A stretch of 64,000 bases of DNA from positions 124,001 to 188,000 of the forward strand of contig VCMS01000067.1 of NCBI GenBank assembly GCA_022539475.1, read 5' to 3'. The stretch comes from Gracilaria domingensis (Eukaryota; Rhodophyta; Florideophyceae; Gracilariales; Gracilariaceae). The first letter of the stretch is position 1, and each line of letters opens with the position of its first letter. The notes below the pieces were generated by a model. It saw only the letters and a program-made list of their open reading frames with translations, searched no databases and was not told the origin of the DNA. Below are positions 43,958-55,481 of the stretch, in pieces. Both the position numbers and the translations under genes were made by a program.

Positions 43958-45319
43958 ATGGAACAAACAGATTTGCTTATTGAAAGCTGGTTGGACGAAG
44001 AGGATGAGTTGGCTGTGGCCATTTGGACGGCAATGTTTGGCAGGGCAGTCTACGACAATGTGACAGGTATGCGTAGTGGTGGCTTAAGACCGGTAAGAGC
44101 AGCCAACATCAAACTAGGCTTTGCATTGGGGCACAAACGAGTTATGCTAGACTACTTCTGGCCCGAGGAGCAATTTCGCCCAGATGGATCCGTGCAAACC
44201 GGTCCAGTGTACTCCGAAATTGACTTTGAAAGGAGATTCAGAATGCCGCGTGATATCTTTGGTACAATCTTTCAATCCGTTTTTGCCGATAATGTCTACA
44301 TACGTGCTGGACCTCGTCCCAACTGTACAGGTCTTTTTGGAGTATCGCCGTTGCAGAAAGTAATATCCGCACTTCGACAAATTTCGTATGGTGTGACTGG
44401 GGACGCGACCGATGAGTATATTAGAATTTCGGAAAGCACAGCACTGCAATCATTACTTGAATTCTGTCAGTCTGTTGTCAATCGGTTTAAAGACCAGTAC
44501 ATGGCACAGCCAAGCATTGATGAGCTGAAAAGAATTGAACGAGAATTCGCGGCTGTCGGGTTTCCAGGGTGCGTTGGGGCAGTAGATTGTTCGGGATGGG
44601 AGTGAAAGAACTGCCCGAAAACGTTGCAAGGAATAATGATTGGCAAAGGAAAGGTTCCGGAGCTACGAATAGAAGTGACAACCGATCTCAATTTGCGAAT
44701 ATGGCATTGTTTCTTCGGGCCTCTCGGTATGTTGAACGACCTCAACATTCTGTCTGTCGGCCCTCACTTTGCTAACGTGATAAACGGATACTTTTCTCCA
44801 TGCAATGTGTCCTACAAGATTGGCGAACAAGAATTTACATGGGTATATTATCTTTCTGATGGCATTTATCCTAAAAAGAGAATCTTCGTCCAGACTATAG
44901 AGAATGGAACTACTGCCAGAGACTGGTTGTTTCGAAGGTTTCATGAAGAGGTTCGGAAATGCGTCGAACGAGTGTTTGGGGTGTTGCTAAGCAGGTTTCA
45001 CTTATTGGAAAACCTTGCACCATTGTGGTCAGAGGACAATCTAACAATTATTCTTCAAGCTTGTGTCATAATGCACAATATGATTGTTGAGCAACGAAGT
45101 CAAGGGTACGAAAGGTGCGACATAGGGGCTTTGGTAGAAGACAACACGCAGGATGTATTTAATGACTTATGCGCTGTAAACTGGGATGAGTCGACATGGA
45201 ATCTGGTACTGGTATCCAGCGAGGTAGAAGCGCACTCTGGAGAGGATCACGATCTATTGCAGGCTGCGCTACGAAAACACATTTGGCACTACAAAAGGTT
45301 TGGATCCAGCACGAACTAG
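43958..45319 (+). pseudogene. PIF/Harbinger transposase with one in-frame TGA
   Basis: 454 codons in one frame, broken only by TGA at 44603-44605. The protein is of the DDE_Tnp_4/ALP1-like type: a helix-turn-helix-like N-terminal region (VSPLQKVISALRQISYG), then FPGCVGAVDCSGWE before the stop and KNCPKTLQG after it. Other DDE-region pieces are MLNDLNIL, YYLSDGIYPKK and RKCVERVFGVLLSRF, carrying the second Asp and the Glu. The family has Trp at the stop position (W.WKNCP), so TGG to TGA is the simplest reading. Everything else looks intact, so the copy is either very recently dead or read through at low level. Confidence 0.85.
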
Positions 45320-45921
45320 CCTAAACGCAAGTGTTTCACACTAATACGAGACTTGGCAATATCTTGCGCTTGGTCCTCATTCCCGGATGGAGCGGTATTC
45401 GGAAAACAACTGACTTCAGTAAGCGGAAGGAACCTCGCTGCAGTAAGCGGAGCAACCTCTGCAGTAAAGGCATTGTCATTATTCTCTTGCGAGCCTTCCA
45501 ACGATATCACCCTACCGCCCAGTTCCTTGGCGTTGCCAAAATTATTGGCACTAGTTCTTTCGATTCCAATCAAACCCTCTTCCTAAGAAACCAATGCAGT
45601 CTGTCCAACACTCAAAGTGCTTTCCTTTTGGGCCCAAAGTTGCTCTGTTTCCTGAACAGTTGTGGAACGCTCAACAATATTATTATTCTCGTTTGTCTGC
45701 GCACATTTCAGGCCTTCTTCTGTCTCCAGTAATGCATTTTTTTGCATCAAAGACATGTACTTATTCCCCATGGAAATATTCGTACCGTCCATACTAAACA
45801 GCATATGATTATTCTTTTCTTTCCCTAACAAAACGTAGTTCGCAAAGAGTTTGTTCCGCTTAGCAGACTGATGCACTAGACCATCAATATTGTCTGCATT
45901 ACGCTTCATTGCTAGCACCAT
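45316..45921 (-). pseudogene. Second ORF of the Harbinger element, one in-frame TAG
   Basis: The frame from ATG 45921 runs to 45316 with a single TAG at 45585-45583. The protein is Asn/Gln/Glu-rich (NENNNIVE, EGSQENNDN) and mainly hydrophilic, like the C-terminal part of Harbinger accessory proteins, which carry a Myb/SANT domain at the N-terminus. The frame stays open upstream beyond 46050 as a Ser/Pro/Arg-rich stretch, but I do not see a Myb domain. The assignment rests mainly on position, tail to tail with the transposase. Confidence 0.45.
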
Positions 45922-46100
45922 TTCCGTTTGTGCCTTTGTTTTCCTCGCGCCTTGTAGACGGGACGGGCTCGACTTACTCGGTGTGGTATAACCGGTCGGT
46001 TCGAACTGTGAGTGGGGAGCCCTGCGTGGGCTTGACCCGGCGGAGGGTTGAAACGCGTGACACCTAATAGGTCGGCAGCACCCACCGTTGCCTATAGTGC

Positions 46101-47172
46101 ACGGTGACCAAGTGGTAAATACGTCTGCACTGGTGTGCGGCAGGCTCGTATAACCCGTGAGGTCAGCGAGACTAACAGAGGACGACTAGACTTACCAATT
46201 AGTGACTTTAGAACCAAACTGGTGTCGAATTAGTCTAGTTGGTGCTCGACTTTACCATCTGGTGTGGGAGAGTGGCGCCTCGGGGGTCTAGTACCCCCGA
46301 GCGCCCCTCCGGCTCTCACGGGTCTAGTGCTACGTGGGCCACTAGGAGGTGCACTTGCAGTGCGCCACCCCGGCCACATATTTATACTACCTAGCAAATA
46401 TTAATTCTAAATTAATAAAAATAAACTAATTAGTCCTTGCCGTACCTGTGCATACGCGTCACACGTGGTACAGTAGACACCCGTGCTCAGAGACAGGTGA
46501 CGTCACCATTTGGTCGAGTAGAGCTTCCACCGATCGGGCGTACTATACTACACTCGGGATTATTACCGAGCTCGATAATGCGACTCGCCCAAAAGCAGCA
46601 GTTCGTGCAGGACTTTCTACAGTTTTGTGGCTCTTGATGCCTTCAACGTCACCTGAAGAAATCTCCCCATCATTGTCGTCTGCGACAGATAAACAGGACG
46701 TTACAGTCTTCCTTGAACTGTATTCAAGGGATATACTCTTATTTATAGATGCCCTAGCAGAAATTTTTGGAAAAAGAGGAGTGCAATTTGAGGTTGGATG
46801 GCACCAACGGATGATACATTGATGCCAAACGGATGGCATTGAGTGCGATCAATGTGAAATTGCAGCCTAATTTTGCGGTTTCACATTGGAGGACGCCCAC
46901 TAAGCACATGGAGCGCACTTGGAGTGCACGCGATACATGTTGCACTCCATCTGCGCCCACATTGTCCGCACTTCGCCCCCCACGATCTCAGTTTGCACTC
47001 CACGCGCACTCACAATAATGAAATAAAGTATTAAAAAATTAAAATGCCCTGCCAAGGGTGTCACATTGGAACGCAGATGGCGTACAGGCGGAGTGCAGTT
47101 GGAGGCCAAACCCCCCGAAAGATGCACTCCATTTCCACTCACCAAAATGAAAAAAATTTCTTGTAGGGATGC
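46101..47172. other. Repeat-rich intergenic DNA, probable MITE at about 46830-47140
   Basis: Several perfect short inverted repeats: 46279-46301 (CTCGGGGGT, 5-base loop), 46850-46888 (CAATGTGAAA) and 46920-46949 (TGGAGTGCA). The words TGCACTCC and GGAGTGCA recur between 46905 and 47130. No coding potential is convincing; the frame at 46448-46822 has no known domain. Confidence 0.5.
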
Positions 47173-47609
47173 TCATAAGCGATTAGTCTGCAACAACTTG
47201 TAGCAGTTGAGAAATTCAAGCTGATGCCCGAAGTTCTCTTTGTGAATACCAAGAAACTCATAAACGTTCATTCCTTCCACACGCTTGTTGAAAAAAGCTG
47301 TAGCTAAGTGCAGAATGTCGCGTTCGTTTGGATTTCCAGTTAATGAGGGGGACTTAACTTGCTGCACATGTTTCTCAAAGCTAATGCATTTCCTCATAAT
47401 CCGTTTGTATCGTTGAAAAAGTGAACTTCCCGATTGCTTCTTGATCTTCTTCATGTCAGATTCTTTCTGCTGTTCTATTGCTTTTCAATCTTTGTTTAGA
47501 AACTTGCAATTGTTTGACCATTTCCAGACACCGCATCTTCAGATTCATTGACGTATGCTTGGCACTCCAGAAGGTTTTCGGTTTCATTCCAGGCTTTTAC
47601 GGCGCCCAT
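47173..47609 (-). pseudogene. Harbinger accessory protein (Myb/SANT-like), decayed
   Basis: The minus strand starts MGAVKAWNETENLLECQAYV and continues to GNGQTIASF, the Myb/SANT-like opening of Harbinger accessory and plant NAM-like proteins (W...E...L..A...; GN.Q....F). Two in-frame stops and a frameshift follow; the next frame (from 47454) has FQRYKRIMRKCISFEKHVQQ and ends NCYKLLQTNRL, matching the second helix block of that family. It belongs to a different Harbinger copy than the one at 44 kb, because gene order and orientation differ. Confidence 0.6.
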
Positions 47610-49186
47610 GTTTTGAATTACAGATCGAAGGTGAAGCTCAAAGAGTAAGAGTTTGGAAGTGGCTTAACGAGGGGATGTGGTTTGTTGTTGTGGCGAAACT
47701 GAAGAAGGTTTATCTGACCGCAGCTCTTATTGTCAAAAGCTGCTATTCTTTGCGATCAAGAGCTGTTTCGGCTTTTTGGGGCCAAGGTTCTTTCAGTATT
47801 GACTTGTTGCCCTGGCAACAAGGCTAGTTTTTGGATTGGAACACAATCCAATGCGGGGGTGGTTTGAATCTTTTTGGCAGGGGTTAGATTCGAAAAAATC
47901 CAGTTTTATTTTGGATTTGGTCCTGCTGGCAGGGTGCGATAGACAATTCACTCCAAATTTTGAATTGCATTCGATTTTTTGGTACTGCTGGAGATGCTCT
48001 AACTGAGCATGATACTTTTTCACATTTAATACAACGCATCACAAGAGTATGGTGGTCTAAATCTCGAGTTGAGTATACAGTGAGATCATCCAAGAATTGC
48101 TTACTCCAGCATTTCAACAGAATTCACCCAACCCAATCGCACCATTTGGAGCGTCAGCAGAAAGGGCGTATCCTGAAAGTGCCGAAGTGCAGCAGGTCAG
48201 CCGAACCCGCTGCACTCTGGCACTCGCTCTTTTCATGTAAGTTATTCGCATCTTGATTCTTTTATTTCATGCTCCCAGCACGCACCTTATCCAAAACCAT
48301 CACGACTGGCGTCTCAGCTCTTTCCAAGCCGTTCAACTGCGTCTCTGGTCTGGAAACGTCCGTCACCCATGGATCCCAATCTTCACATCTGCCTTCTTTC
48401 TGCCCTATTCCTGACGGCCATACTAGTGAGTCAAATGCAATTGTGCGTGGCTCTCTTGATGCCACGGAAAACGCAACGCCGAATGGCAAGATCCCACAAG
48501 TTCAAACGCCGCGCCTTGCCCCATCCTCTTTCACAGTCGACACCAAGGCATGCCATAAAATAGTGTGCGCACATTGTTTTATAGTGTGGTTCCAATGATG
48601 ACTTCATTACCGCCCTAGCGGTTAACTGGCACATATTTTTCAAAGTCTTACTTTTGCCCTTCACGAGATTGCGTAGCACAGCTGCGTGCCAGTCACCGTA
48701 CAAGGCAAAGAATACTAATCGTGGACGTAAACCGTTTGTGCGAACTATTGATCTGTTAGGCATGGTCCCAGGCAAAATTCGTTAAGGGAAAACTAAAAGG
48801 GTTTGCAGTAGACTTGCAGAAAAGGTGACTAGTGTAGTAAGGTAATATGACCAACGTCATTGAAAAATAAGTACGTCTTTCTTTCACTGACATTTCCATG
48901 AGTGTGAGTTTTTGAAAAAAATAAATTACTCGAAAGTTCCCTTACATTTTATTGAAAGGAATCAATTTCATCTACCGCCGCGTGATGATTCAATGACAAC
49001 GGGTTTTGGTAGGGGATGTTGTGGTACATCAGGACCAGCGATTTTAGTTTCATGCTTTGTCCAATCTTCGGCGTTGCTCCATCTTCGCTAAGCGACTGGC
49101 TCGCATACGGTATTCAGCTTATGCCGATGCTCCTTACTTCTGACGCAATTCCTGCGGCGAGCATTCATTAGCCTACGGTAGAAGAG
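47610..49186. other. Intergenic DNA inside the second Harbinger remnant
   Basis: A TTTGAATC..GATTCGAAA pattern around 47860-47900 and a G-rich start near 47852 could be remains of terminal repeats. ORFs at 48269-48598 (plus) and 48431-48775 (minus) overlap, and neither is recognisable. The rest is A/T-rich. Confidence 0.35.
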
Positions 49187-49629
49187 ATGAGGAAAAGTGC
49201 TCAGCGACTTCGACAGGCAAAACCAGAGACGGCTGCGCTTCTCAAAGGAGTGTTTGCCGTCAACGGTGGTGGCCGATTCCAGTGTGCGAACTACGAGGAC
49301 CCGGATCTTCAAAACGCATATTATGATGGGTATACGAAGCTAGTGCAAGTAACGAACCTGTTCGTATTCAACTTTTATGGAGAAATCATTCACTGCGCCA
49401 TCAATTACCCCGGGACCTGGCATGACAGTCGACTGGCTGGGGTCTCTGGCTTGTATTTGCCTCGTTTGGATGATTCTCGAACCCCCCCTGGGTTTGGCAT
49501 ATTAGGAGATACCGCCTTTTGTAATAACATGCAAGCCACTAATGGGAAGATACTCAGATGTCGCAAAGCAAACGAGAAACCACCGTACAGACACAAATTT
49601 GTCACTGACGTTGTAGATATGTTGCTACA
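49187..49629 (+). pseudogene. PIF/Harbinger transposase fragment
   Basis: The central DDE_Tnp_4 part is readable: GGGRFQCANYEDPDLQNAYY, then DGYTKLVQVTNLFVF, NYPGTWHDSRLAGVSGLYL and GFGILGDTAF. The first catalytic Asp position reads VNGG instead of the usual IDG, and the C-terminal third with the catalytic Glu is missing because LTR copy B starts at 49630. The reading frame happens to run 130 bases into the LTR, giving a spurious Arg/Ser-rich tail. Confidence 0.75.
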
Positions 49630-50592
49630 TGTGGTGCAAGCCCGGAAACGAGAAAGACGCACAGGACGTTCGAGATCCTGCTCCCTGTTGGGAAGGAAGC
49701 TCGGCCGGAGAGTCTTTTCTGCCAGCGAGGACCTGGGTGTAAAGCTAGTAGTGGGCTGAGGTAGAACCTACAGAGGTGAAATAGAGAAGCCAGAAAGGTA
49801 AGAAAAACCCAGAAAGAATGGGAAATTGGTAGAGAAACTCGAGAGAGTGGACTGTAGACTCCGAGAGGAGGCGTAGCCCGAAAAGGAAAAAGGAAAGAAA
49901 ACATCCAGAAAAGAGGAGTCAAGGGACGTGCGCAAGCAGGAAACAGGCCCGAAAGACGGGGAAAACCAAAAGAAAAGGGAAACAATAACAAGAAACACAT
50001 CCAATACTTGGTCGGATATCTGTTCTGCAATCAGGAATAAGAAACAAACAAGAATCAGCACATCAGCGTGTAATACAGATGTCCTGTGGCGTCCCTGAGG
50101 GGAGTAGGTGTGCTTATATCTCTTGAGGTCACTCTCCACATGGAGTCGTAGACCGGCAAGGGCAGCAACGTCTAGAGCGAGCACAAAAGTGCTCTCGAAC
50201 GAGAAAGTAATCTCGAAGACGAACCTCAGTTGACTTTACTGAGTGCGCGCGACGGCGAGATCGCGCCCACCTAAGTAGGTTCAACTGTATAATAAACTAA
50301 CAATATAAACTAAAGTAGTGCACACCTCATGAGGTCCATATATGTGGATTACCCACTGTCAGGGTACCTCATGGTACAATGCACCCATGCACACTACACA
50401 CATCCCACGTGTTCCACACCAGGCAATGGTGTCAGAACCCAGTCCACCTAAGAAAAGTCAGGTAAAACCTGCGTTCATTCCTTCCATGAAGGGATCATAT
50501 CCATGACTCACGCACACCTTCATCACCCAGGTTCGAATCTTTAAAAGAGTTGACAAAACCAAGAGACCCCAAAGGGTTTGCTCCACACTACA
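49630..50592 (-). repeat. LTR copy B (minus orientation)
   Basis: On the minus strand it runs from TGTAGTGTGGAGCAAACC (50592) to GGGCTTGCACCACA (49630), with TGT..ACA ends. It aligns with copy A along most of its length, and its middle (CACCTAAGTAG, GTTGACTTTAC) aligns to the reverse complement of copies C and D. It cuts a Harbinger transposase remnant, so it is younger than that element. The flanks show no clear target duplication. Confidence 0.75.
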
Positions 50593-50641
50593 GTGTGTCT
50601 ACCCGTCTCAAAGGCAAACTGCTGAATGGGGCATTAATGCG

Positions 50642-51103
50642 TTAAAGGCCCCCTTTCGGCAGCTCCAGTCCGTACTGCCGCCGGACACGGCGATGCGCTT
50701 CGATATTATCAGCGTCGCGTGCCATCTCATGAACATTCGGACCCGTATTATGGGACACAATCAAATCAGGAGTGTCTATGGTTCGATACCCAAATGACCG
50801 CCTTTCTCGGTTTTGTGAGAGAGGTTGGTTTGAAGAAACGGGTTGAAGGGCAGAAAGAACTTCGCGACGAAGATTGGCAGTGGTTTGTTCAGGACCTTTC
50901 TCATTATCCTTGCTGAACTCTAAAAGCTCCTCCCTAACAATTCTTGGTATGTCACTTGCGGTAATCTGTGCTCTTGATGAAGTTTGAAGCTTGAACATGG
51001 TCAGCCAATTGTCCATTTGGGACACGCCGTGGCTTGTCAGCTCCATATGACGTACGACATCCTGTTGAAATCGCTTGGCGACAGGCAGGCCGGTCGGAGA
51101 CAT
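50642..51103 (-). CDS. Hypothetical 153-residue protein inside retroelement DNA
   Basis: ATG 51103 to stop at 50642, immediately upstream of LTR copy B on the same strand. The product is hydrophilic, with helix-forming segments (ARDADNIEAHRRVRRQYG, REELLEFSKDNEKG). I recognise no domain. Its position suggests a retroelement-encoded protein, perhaps a gag remnant or an extra ORF, rather than a host gene. Confidence 0.35.
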   Translation of the reverse strand: MSPTGLPVAKRFQQDVVRHMELTSHGVSQMDNWLTMFKLQTSSRAQITASDIPRIVREELLEFSKDNEKGPEQTTANLRREVLSALQPVSSNQPLSQNRERRSFGYRTIDTPDLIVSHNTGPNVHEMARDADNIEAHRRVRRQYGLELPKGGL

Positions 51104-51211
51104 GTTGCGTTTGTTTTGCCGCTCGCCGACAACACCCGTGACATCCCTTACGTTTTGTAGCTATTCCTGTGAAGGATTGATATGATCATCGTGCTTCCCT
51201 GGCACTCCTGC

Positions 51212-51908
51212 TGTAGAGCAACGCATAATCGCGTGATAATCGTGAAGATGATACTCATATAAGCAGGGGAGAGTACAGGAGGATGCACTCCCAATGTATG
51301 AGTGGGACCCAATTTTGGAGGTTACTTTTGGACGGCTTTCCCAGATTCTACCTGTAATTAGTGGCATCATTGCTGGCTATAACCGCTAGGTGAAAGCAGG
51401 TATGACACGACCGTGTGTGCATAATATGGGAGGATTGGTGGTGCACCTGAAGCGCCTGACACTGGATTAGCCACGTGTACGGACCTCTGCGGGTGTCCAC
51501 CACGTGTACATAGTTAGTTTAGATCTACTTAGGTGAGCTGGACCTCACTGTCGCGAGCACCTTTGTAAAGTCAACCCGAGCACTCCCCAAGTGAACTCTT
51601 TGTCGAGTAGCGCTCTTTTCAGTGGACTCCGCACGGGTGAGGCTCTGGAGCCAACCGCCTACGTGGGTTACCACTCTCACGAGTATAACTGCGTCTGCTT
51701 ACGGTGGTGCTACCCTCTCGGTACCCCTGAGGAACATCTGTCGTTGAGATCAGGAATTGCGAGTCATACCGAAGAGATGTCAGACTAGATTACGAAGTGA
51801 TCCGACTCTGTATAGAGTTTAGCCGTGGTTACGGAACCCGGTGCATCCCTGTTGGAGGATCTCGCCCGGCTCCGGGCACAGTGCCGAGGAGGCCCTACCC
51901 GTCGCGTG
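51212..51908 (+). repeat. LTR copy C, partial, tandem with copy D
   Basis: Starts TGTAGAGCAACGCA and matches the first 697 bp of copy D; the two blocks are the same length. It ends ..CCCGTCGCGTG and passes directly into the TGTAGAG start of copy D. The last 275 bp of the LTR are absent, so this is a tandem duplication of the LTR's 5' part or the scar of unequal recombination. Confidence 0.8.
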
Positions 51909-52882
51909 TGTAGAGCAACGCAATTTGCGTGGTTATCAGGATGATGCGCCTCATATACACAGGGGAGTGATACGAGGATGCACTCGAAGAGTTATGAGTT
52001 GGACCCAATTTTGGCGGTTACTTTTGGAATGGCTTTCCCACAGTTACCTGTAATCAGGGTTGCCATTGCTGGCCAATACCGCTAGGTGGACGCGTGTACT
52101 ACACCACCGTGTGTGTGCATATTACGGGACAATAGGTAGTGCACCTGAGGTGCCTGAAACTGGGCTAGCCACGTGTACGGACCCCTGCGGGTGTGCACCA
52201 CGTGTACATAGTTAGTTTAGACCTACTTAGGTGAGCTCGACCTCGTCGTCGCGAGCACCTTTGTAAAGTCAACCCGAGCACTTCTAAGTGAACTCTTTGT
52301 CGAGTATCGCTCTCCTGAGTGGACTCTACACGAGTGAGGCTCTGGCGCCAACCGCCTACGTGGGTTATCACTCTCGCGAGTATAGCCACGTCTGGTTACG
52401 GTGGTCCTACCCTCTCGGTACCTTTGAGGAACATCTGTCGTTGATGTCGGGACCTGAGGGTCGTACCGAGGAGGTATAGGACTAGATTACGAAGTGATCC
52501 GACTCTGTCTAGAGTTTTGCCGTGTTTACGGAAACCCGTGCATTACCGTTGGAGGATCTCGCCCCGCTGCGGGCACAGTGCCGAGGAGGCCCTACCCGTC
52601 GCGTGTGGGTGTTGTTTGGTGGTTGTTTTCTGTTGCTTTCCCTCTCGGGACTACACCTGTCGTTGGTCGTGTTTCATCGTTGCCAATACCACCCCATTTC
52701 TGGAGTTTCTCATCGTTTCCTCACGACGTGGCCTAGCACCTCTGTAGGTATAGCCAGTTGCCACTTTGGCCTTACAACCGAGTTACGGTGGTACAGAGGG
52801 CTCTGTCACTGGTCTGCCATCTCTCAAGAGAGCGGACCTTCGGACAGTCTGGTGGGTTTCACTCTTCCGAGTTTGCCCCACA
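51909..52882 (+). repeat. LTR copy D, complete, 974 bp
   Basis: Begins TGTAGAGCAACGCA at 51909 and ends TTTGCCCCACA at 52882. The 3' end was fixed by alignment with the reverse complement of copy B and by the primer-binding site that follows after three bases. As a 5' LTR it should contain the element's promoter. Confidence 0.8.
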
Positions 52883-52885
52883 AAG

Positions 52886-52909
52886 TGGTCTCCCGACTTA
52901 GAATCGAAC
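52886..52909 (+). other. tRNA primer-binding site of the LTR element
   Basis: TGGTCTCCCGACTTAG and the following bases are the complement of a tRNA 3' end. Read back, this gives CCA, a discriminator A, the acceptor strand TCGGGAG and a T-loop GTTCGATTC. It lies three bases after the LTR, as in most LTR retrotransposons. The tRNA identity is not determined. Confidence 0.75.
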
Positions 52910-53126
52910 TAGGTCACTGTCGTGGAATTGACTTGATTGTTGACGGATCACCGTTTTCTGACAACGATCAGGGGACTCTTTAGAGTTTTGGAGGTTGACA
53001 ACTTTTGAACGTGGACCGCTGACGTGGTGGTTTACCGAGAAGGTTTATTGAGTTTTCTTGTTCTTTGGAGACTCGTGTACGAGTTTAACTGGATCGTCTG
53101 GATCAGATTGCTTAGTGGTTTTCAGT

Positions 53127-53516
53127 ATGCCGCAACCGCCTCGAGGTCCTCGAGCTGGTTCAGCGCGGTCTTCGGCTGCGGTTCCACCCGTTGCACTGAC
53201 ATCCCGGTCTATCCCAGATGAGGCGCAACCTCTTGAAGTCGTACCCCGCCCCCGGAGAACGCGTTCAGTTACGGAAGCACCCAAGGAAAATGTGGGTTCT
53301 GCTCAACCCGTCGTTGAGACACCATCCATGGTTAACCCTAACGCTGCCACCGTAGCCGAGTTGGCTAGGTTGGAATCCCGCCCGGATATTAATCACGCTG
53401 CTCACGTGGAACTCCTACAGGATGTTACCTCGTTGAGGGCGCAGGTTGATAATGCCCAGGTGCGTCTGTGTTCTGCAAAGTGGAATATAGTCTGTTCGCT
53501 TTGGAAACTAAGCTAG
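53127..53516 (+). CDS. gag-like N-terminal ORF of the LTR element, truncated
   Basis: 130 codons from ATG 53127 (the frame is open from 53058). The product begins MPQPPRGPRAGSARSSAAVP, Pro/Arg/Ser-rich, then a predicted coiled segment (AHVELLQDVTSLRAQVDNAQ). This composition and the place 240 bp after a primer-binding site suit the N-terminus of a retrotransposon gag. It stops at 53516 without capsid or zinc-knuckle sequence, so the element is cut off here. It is called gag by position, not by a recognised domain. Confidence 0.5.
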   Translation: MPQPPRGPRAGSARSSAAVPPVALTSRSIPDEAQPLEVVPRPRRTRSVTEAPKENVGSAQPVVETPSMVNPNAATVAELARLESRPDINHAAHVELLQDVTSLRAQVDNAQVRLCSAKWNIVCSLWKLS

Positions 53517-53930
53517 TTTTGGGGCTATTTGGGGGGCGCGAGGGGTTAGCAGAGGCTGGCACTCAAAATATTAAGAAATTTTGGAATATTAAATTCCATC
53601 TCGGGCAGTTTAGTTCTTGGGTCCCCTAGTTTTTGTAGAGGTTCTACTTCGCCGCACCACCCCATTCACTCTTTTTCGCGACCCTCTCTCAAAACTGCAC
53701 TCGTGCTAGTTTGCCTTTCCATTTTCTCCCATGTTGCAATGCCAATCGCAACTCATCCCACCTCAATCATCCCATCACTTCTTCCCAGTCCACACCACCC
53801 CCGCTATTTACCCATTTCTCGCCCATCACGCTTTCGCATCCTCTCTCTCCGTCTCCGCAAACGTCATTTTGTAGAAGTCAGGTGGACAACCCTCCCCCTT
53901 TTCGTATACCCGCCTCGCCCCAAAACGGCT
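53517..53930. other. Intergenic, pyrimidine-rich
   Basis: A short A/T-rich stretch (53560-53600) followed by CT/CCA-rich DNA. The long plus-strand frame at 53703-54614 is Pro/His/Leu-rich and is the shadow of the minus-strand frames. Confidence 0.4.
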
Positions 53931-54956
53931 TCAAATCCCTCCCATCCTTCTCTCCTCCTGTCCCCTCAGAATCCCCTTCGCAGTCCGCGCTACCTCCGCC
54001 GCACTCCTAAACCCAGTCACCACCGGAGCTCCGACTCCCTCCCGCGGCACCTCCTTCAGCACCTTCTTCATCTCCTTACGCCTTTTCTTCAGACGGCTCT
54101 TCCCATCCCCAACCCCATCACCCTTTGTCTTCGGTGTCACAGGGGACCCCTTCTGCACCCCCACCCTTCCCACACTTCCCTTCTCCGTCTTTCCCTCCAC
54201 ACCTGCTTTCACCGTCTCCTCTTCCACCAATCTTTGCCTCTTGACCAGCTCCTTCACCTCCTTCTCCAGCACGTCCAACCTCTCGTTCAGAACCCTATTC
54301 TCCTCCCGCAACTCTCCAACCTCCCTTCCCGCACACTCTACTATCCCATACACATGATTTCTCATCTCCACTCCCAATACCGACAACGAATTCCGCAAGC
54401 TCGAAATCGCCTCAACCGAAACACCACTACCACCCCCACTCAGCACCACACCGCACATTTCCGTTACAATCTCCACAATTCCATCGTACAGTTTCTCCTT
54501 CATCACCAACCCCAACATCCCCACCCTCGCCTTCATCTGCCACACAAACCGCATCTCCCTGTCACCCTCGCCACCCCCACTCTCTATCTGGTCTGGTCTC
54601 CAACCTCTAACTGACTCAGATGCGCCGCAGCCCTTCTCTCCATTGCGACCCCCTCCACCTCATCACCATCCCCTCTCCTCGCCTCACACTTCTTTCCTTC
54701 ATCCGCCACTTCCTTCTTCTGCGACATCCGACCAGCCGCCGTAATCACGTCCTCTTCCCGCTTTGGTGACGGCGTCGGCGTTACCTCCTTCCCCTCCAAC
54801 AGCACCAACAACTCCTCATCCTTCACGTATCCGTTCGAGATCTTCAGAAGAAGAAGTAGTAGTTGGATCGAAGTTTCCGCTGCGATACAGTACAATCGAG
54901 CTAAACTGTGCTGTCCACCCCCACTGTCCAACCACACGGGCTATATCCAGCACCAT
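53931..54956 (-). CDS. Unknown coiled-coil protein, intron or compensating frameshifts
   Basis: The frame starting MVLDIARVVGQWGWTAQ (ATG 54956) stops near 54830. The same frame resumes at about 54600 and runs through MRFVWQMKARVGML to the stop at 53931. Between them a second frame is open (EELLVLLEGKEVTPTPSP). Either a roughly 250-nt intron (GTGAAG near 54838 to ACCAG near 54597, which keeps frame) or two opposite indels would link the parts. The C-terminal part has a coiled coil (VGELREENRVLNERLDVLEK) and a basic block (KSRLKKRRKEMKK), suggesting a nuclear or nucleic-acid-binding protein. I recognise no family. Transposon origin is possible given the surroundings. Confidence 0.35.
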
Positions 54957-55481
54957 GATTGTCCCTGTTTTCCTCATCCCATTTCCCGCCAAAACATCTA
55001 CTGTACATCTTCGCACCTTCCACTATTTAAGCGCCACCTCTCTGTCTCCTCTTTCGCGCTCACATAATCCCCACCCACCTCGCCTCGACCGGCGATATTT
55101 TTCTCTTCCACCATAACCTCACTCGATGGTTATAGCAAAACAGGAAGATATCGCCAGTGGAGGCAAGCTAGGGACTAGTGATTGTACTTAGAGTTGCTCA
55201 CCCTCTCTCTCGACTGGGGGCATGTTCTTCTTCCGTCACATCCTGCGTGGGTTGTGACAAAAAAAGAATATGTCACCACTCGACACCGGATGGGTAACAA
55301 TGATAGCACGTAGAGCAGTTCATCCTCCCTCTCAGCATCCACTGGGGATATATTGATGTTCTCTCACATCCTTTCCGGGTTGTGATACAAGAGAAATACA
55401 TCTCCAATGGAGACGGAGAATATAGTAGTGATAACACGTAAAGGTAACAATGTAATAAACAATAAATTTCTGCTACTATCT
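54957..55481. other. Intergenic with imperfect tandem repeat
   Basis: Two related blocks of about 140 bp at roughly 55170-55305 and 55306-55450 share TCACATCCT...GGGTTGTGA (itself an inverted repeat) and the motif GATA/TAACACGTA. No gene. Confidence 0.45.

Larger units (their letters stand above)
43958..46100. mobile_element. PIF/Harbinger DNA transposon, two convergent ORFs
   Basis: Transposase on the plus strand (43958-45319) and a second ORF on the minus strand (45921-45316) that meets its 3' end. PIF/Harbinger elements normally encode a transposase plus a separate DNA-binding accessory protein. The terminal inverted repeats and the 3-bp target duplication could not be located, so the outer limits are nominal. 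Confidence 0.7.

Noticed and set aside
50525-50545. tRNA gene suggested by GGTTCGAATC
   Set aside because: The flanks cannot form a T-stem or acceptor stem and the sequence lies inside LTR copy B.
53703-54614. 303-residue plus-strand ORF rich in Pro, His and Leu
   Set aside because: Composition is pure CT-rich low complexity; the opposite strand has the more protein-like coiled-coil sequence.
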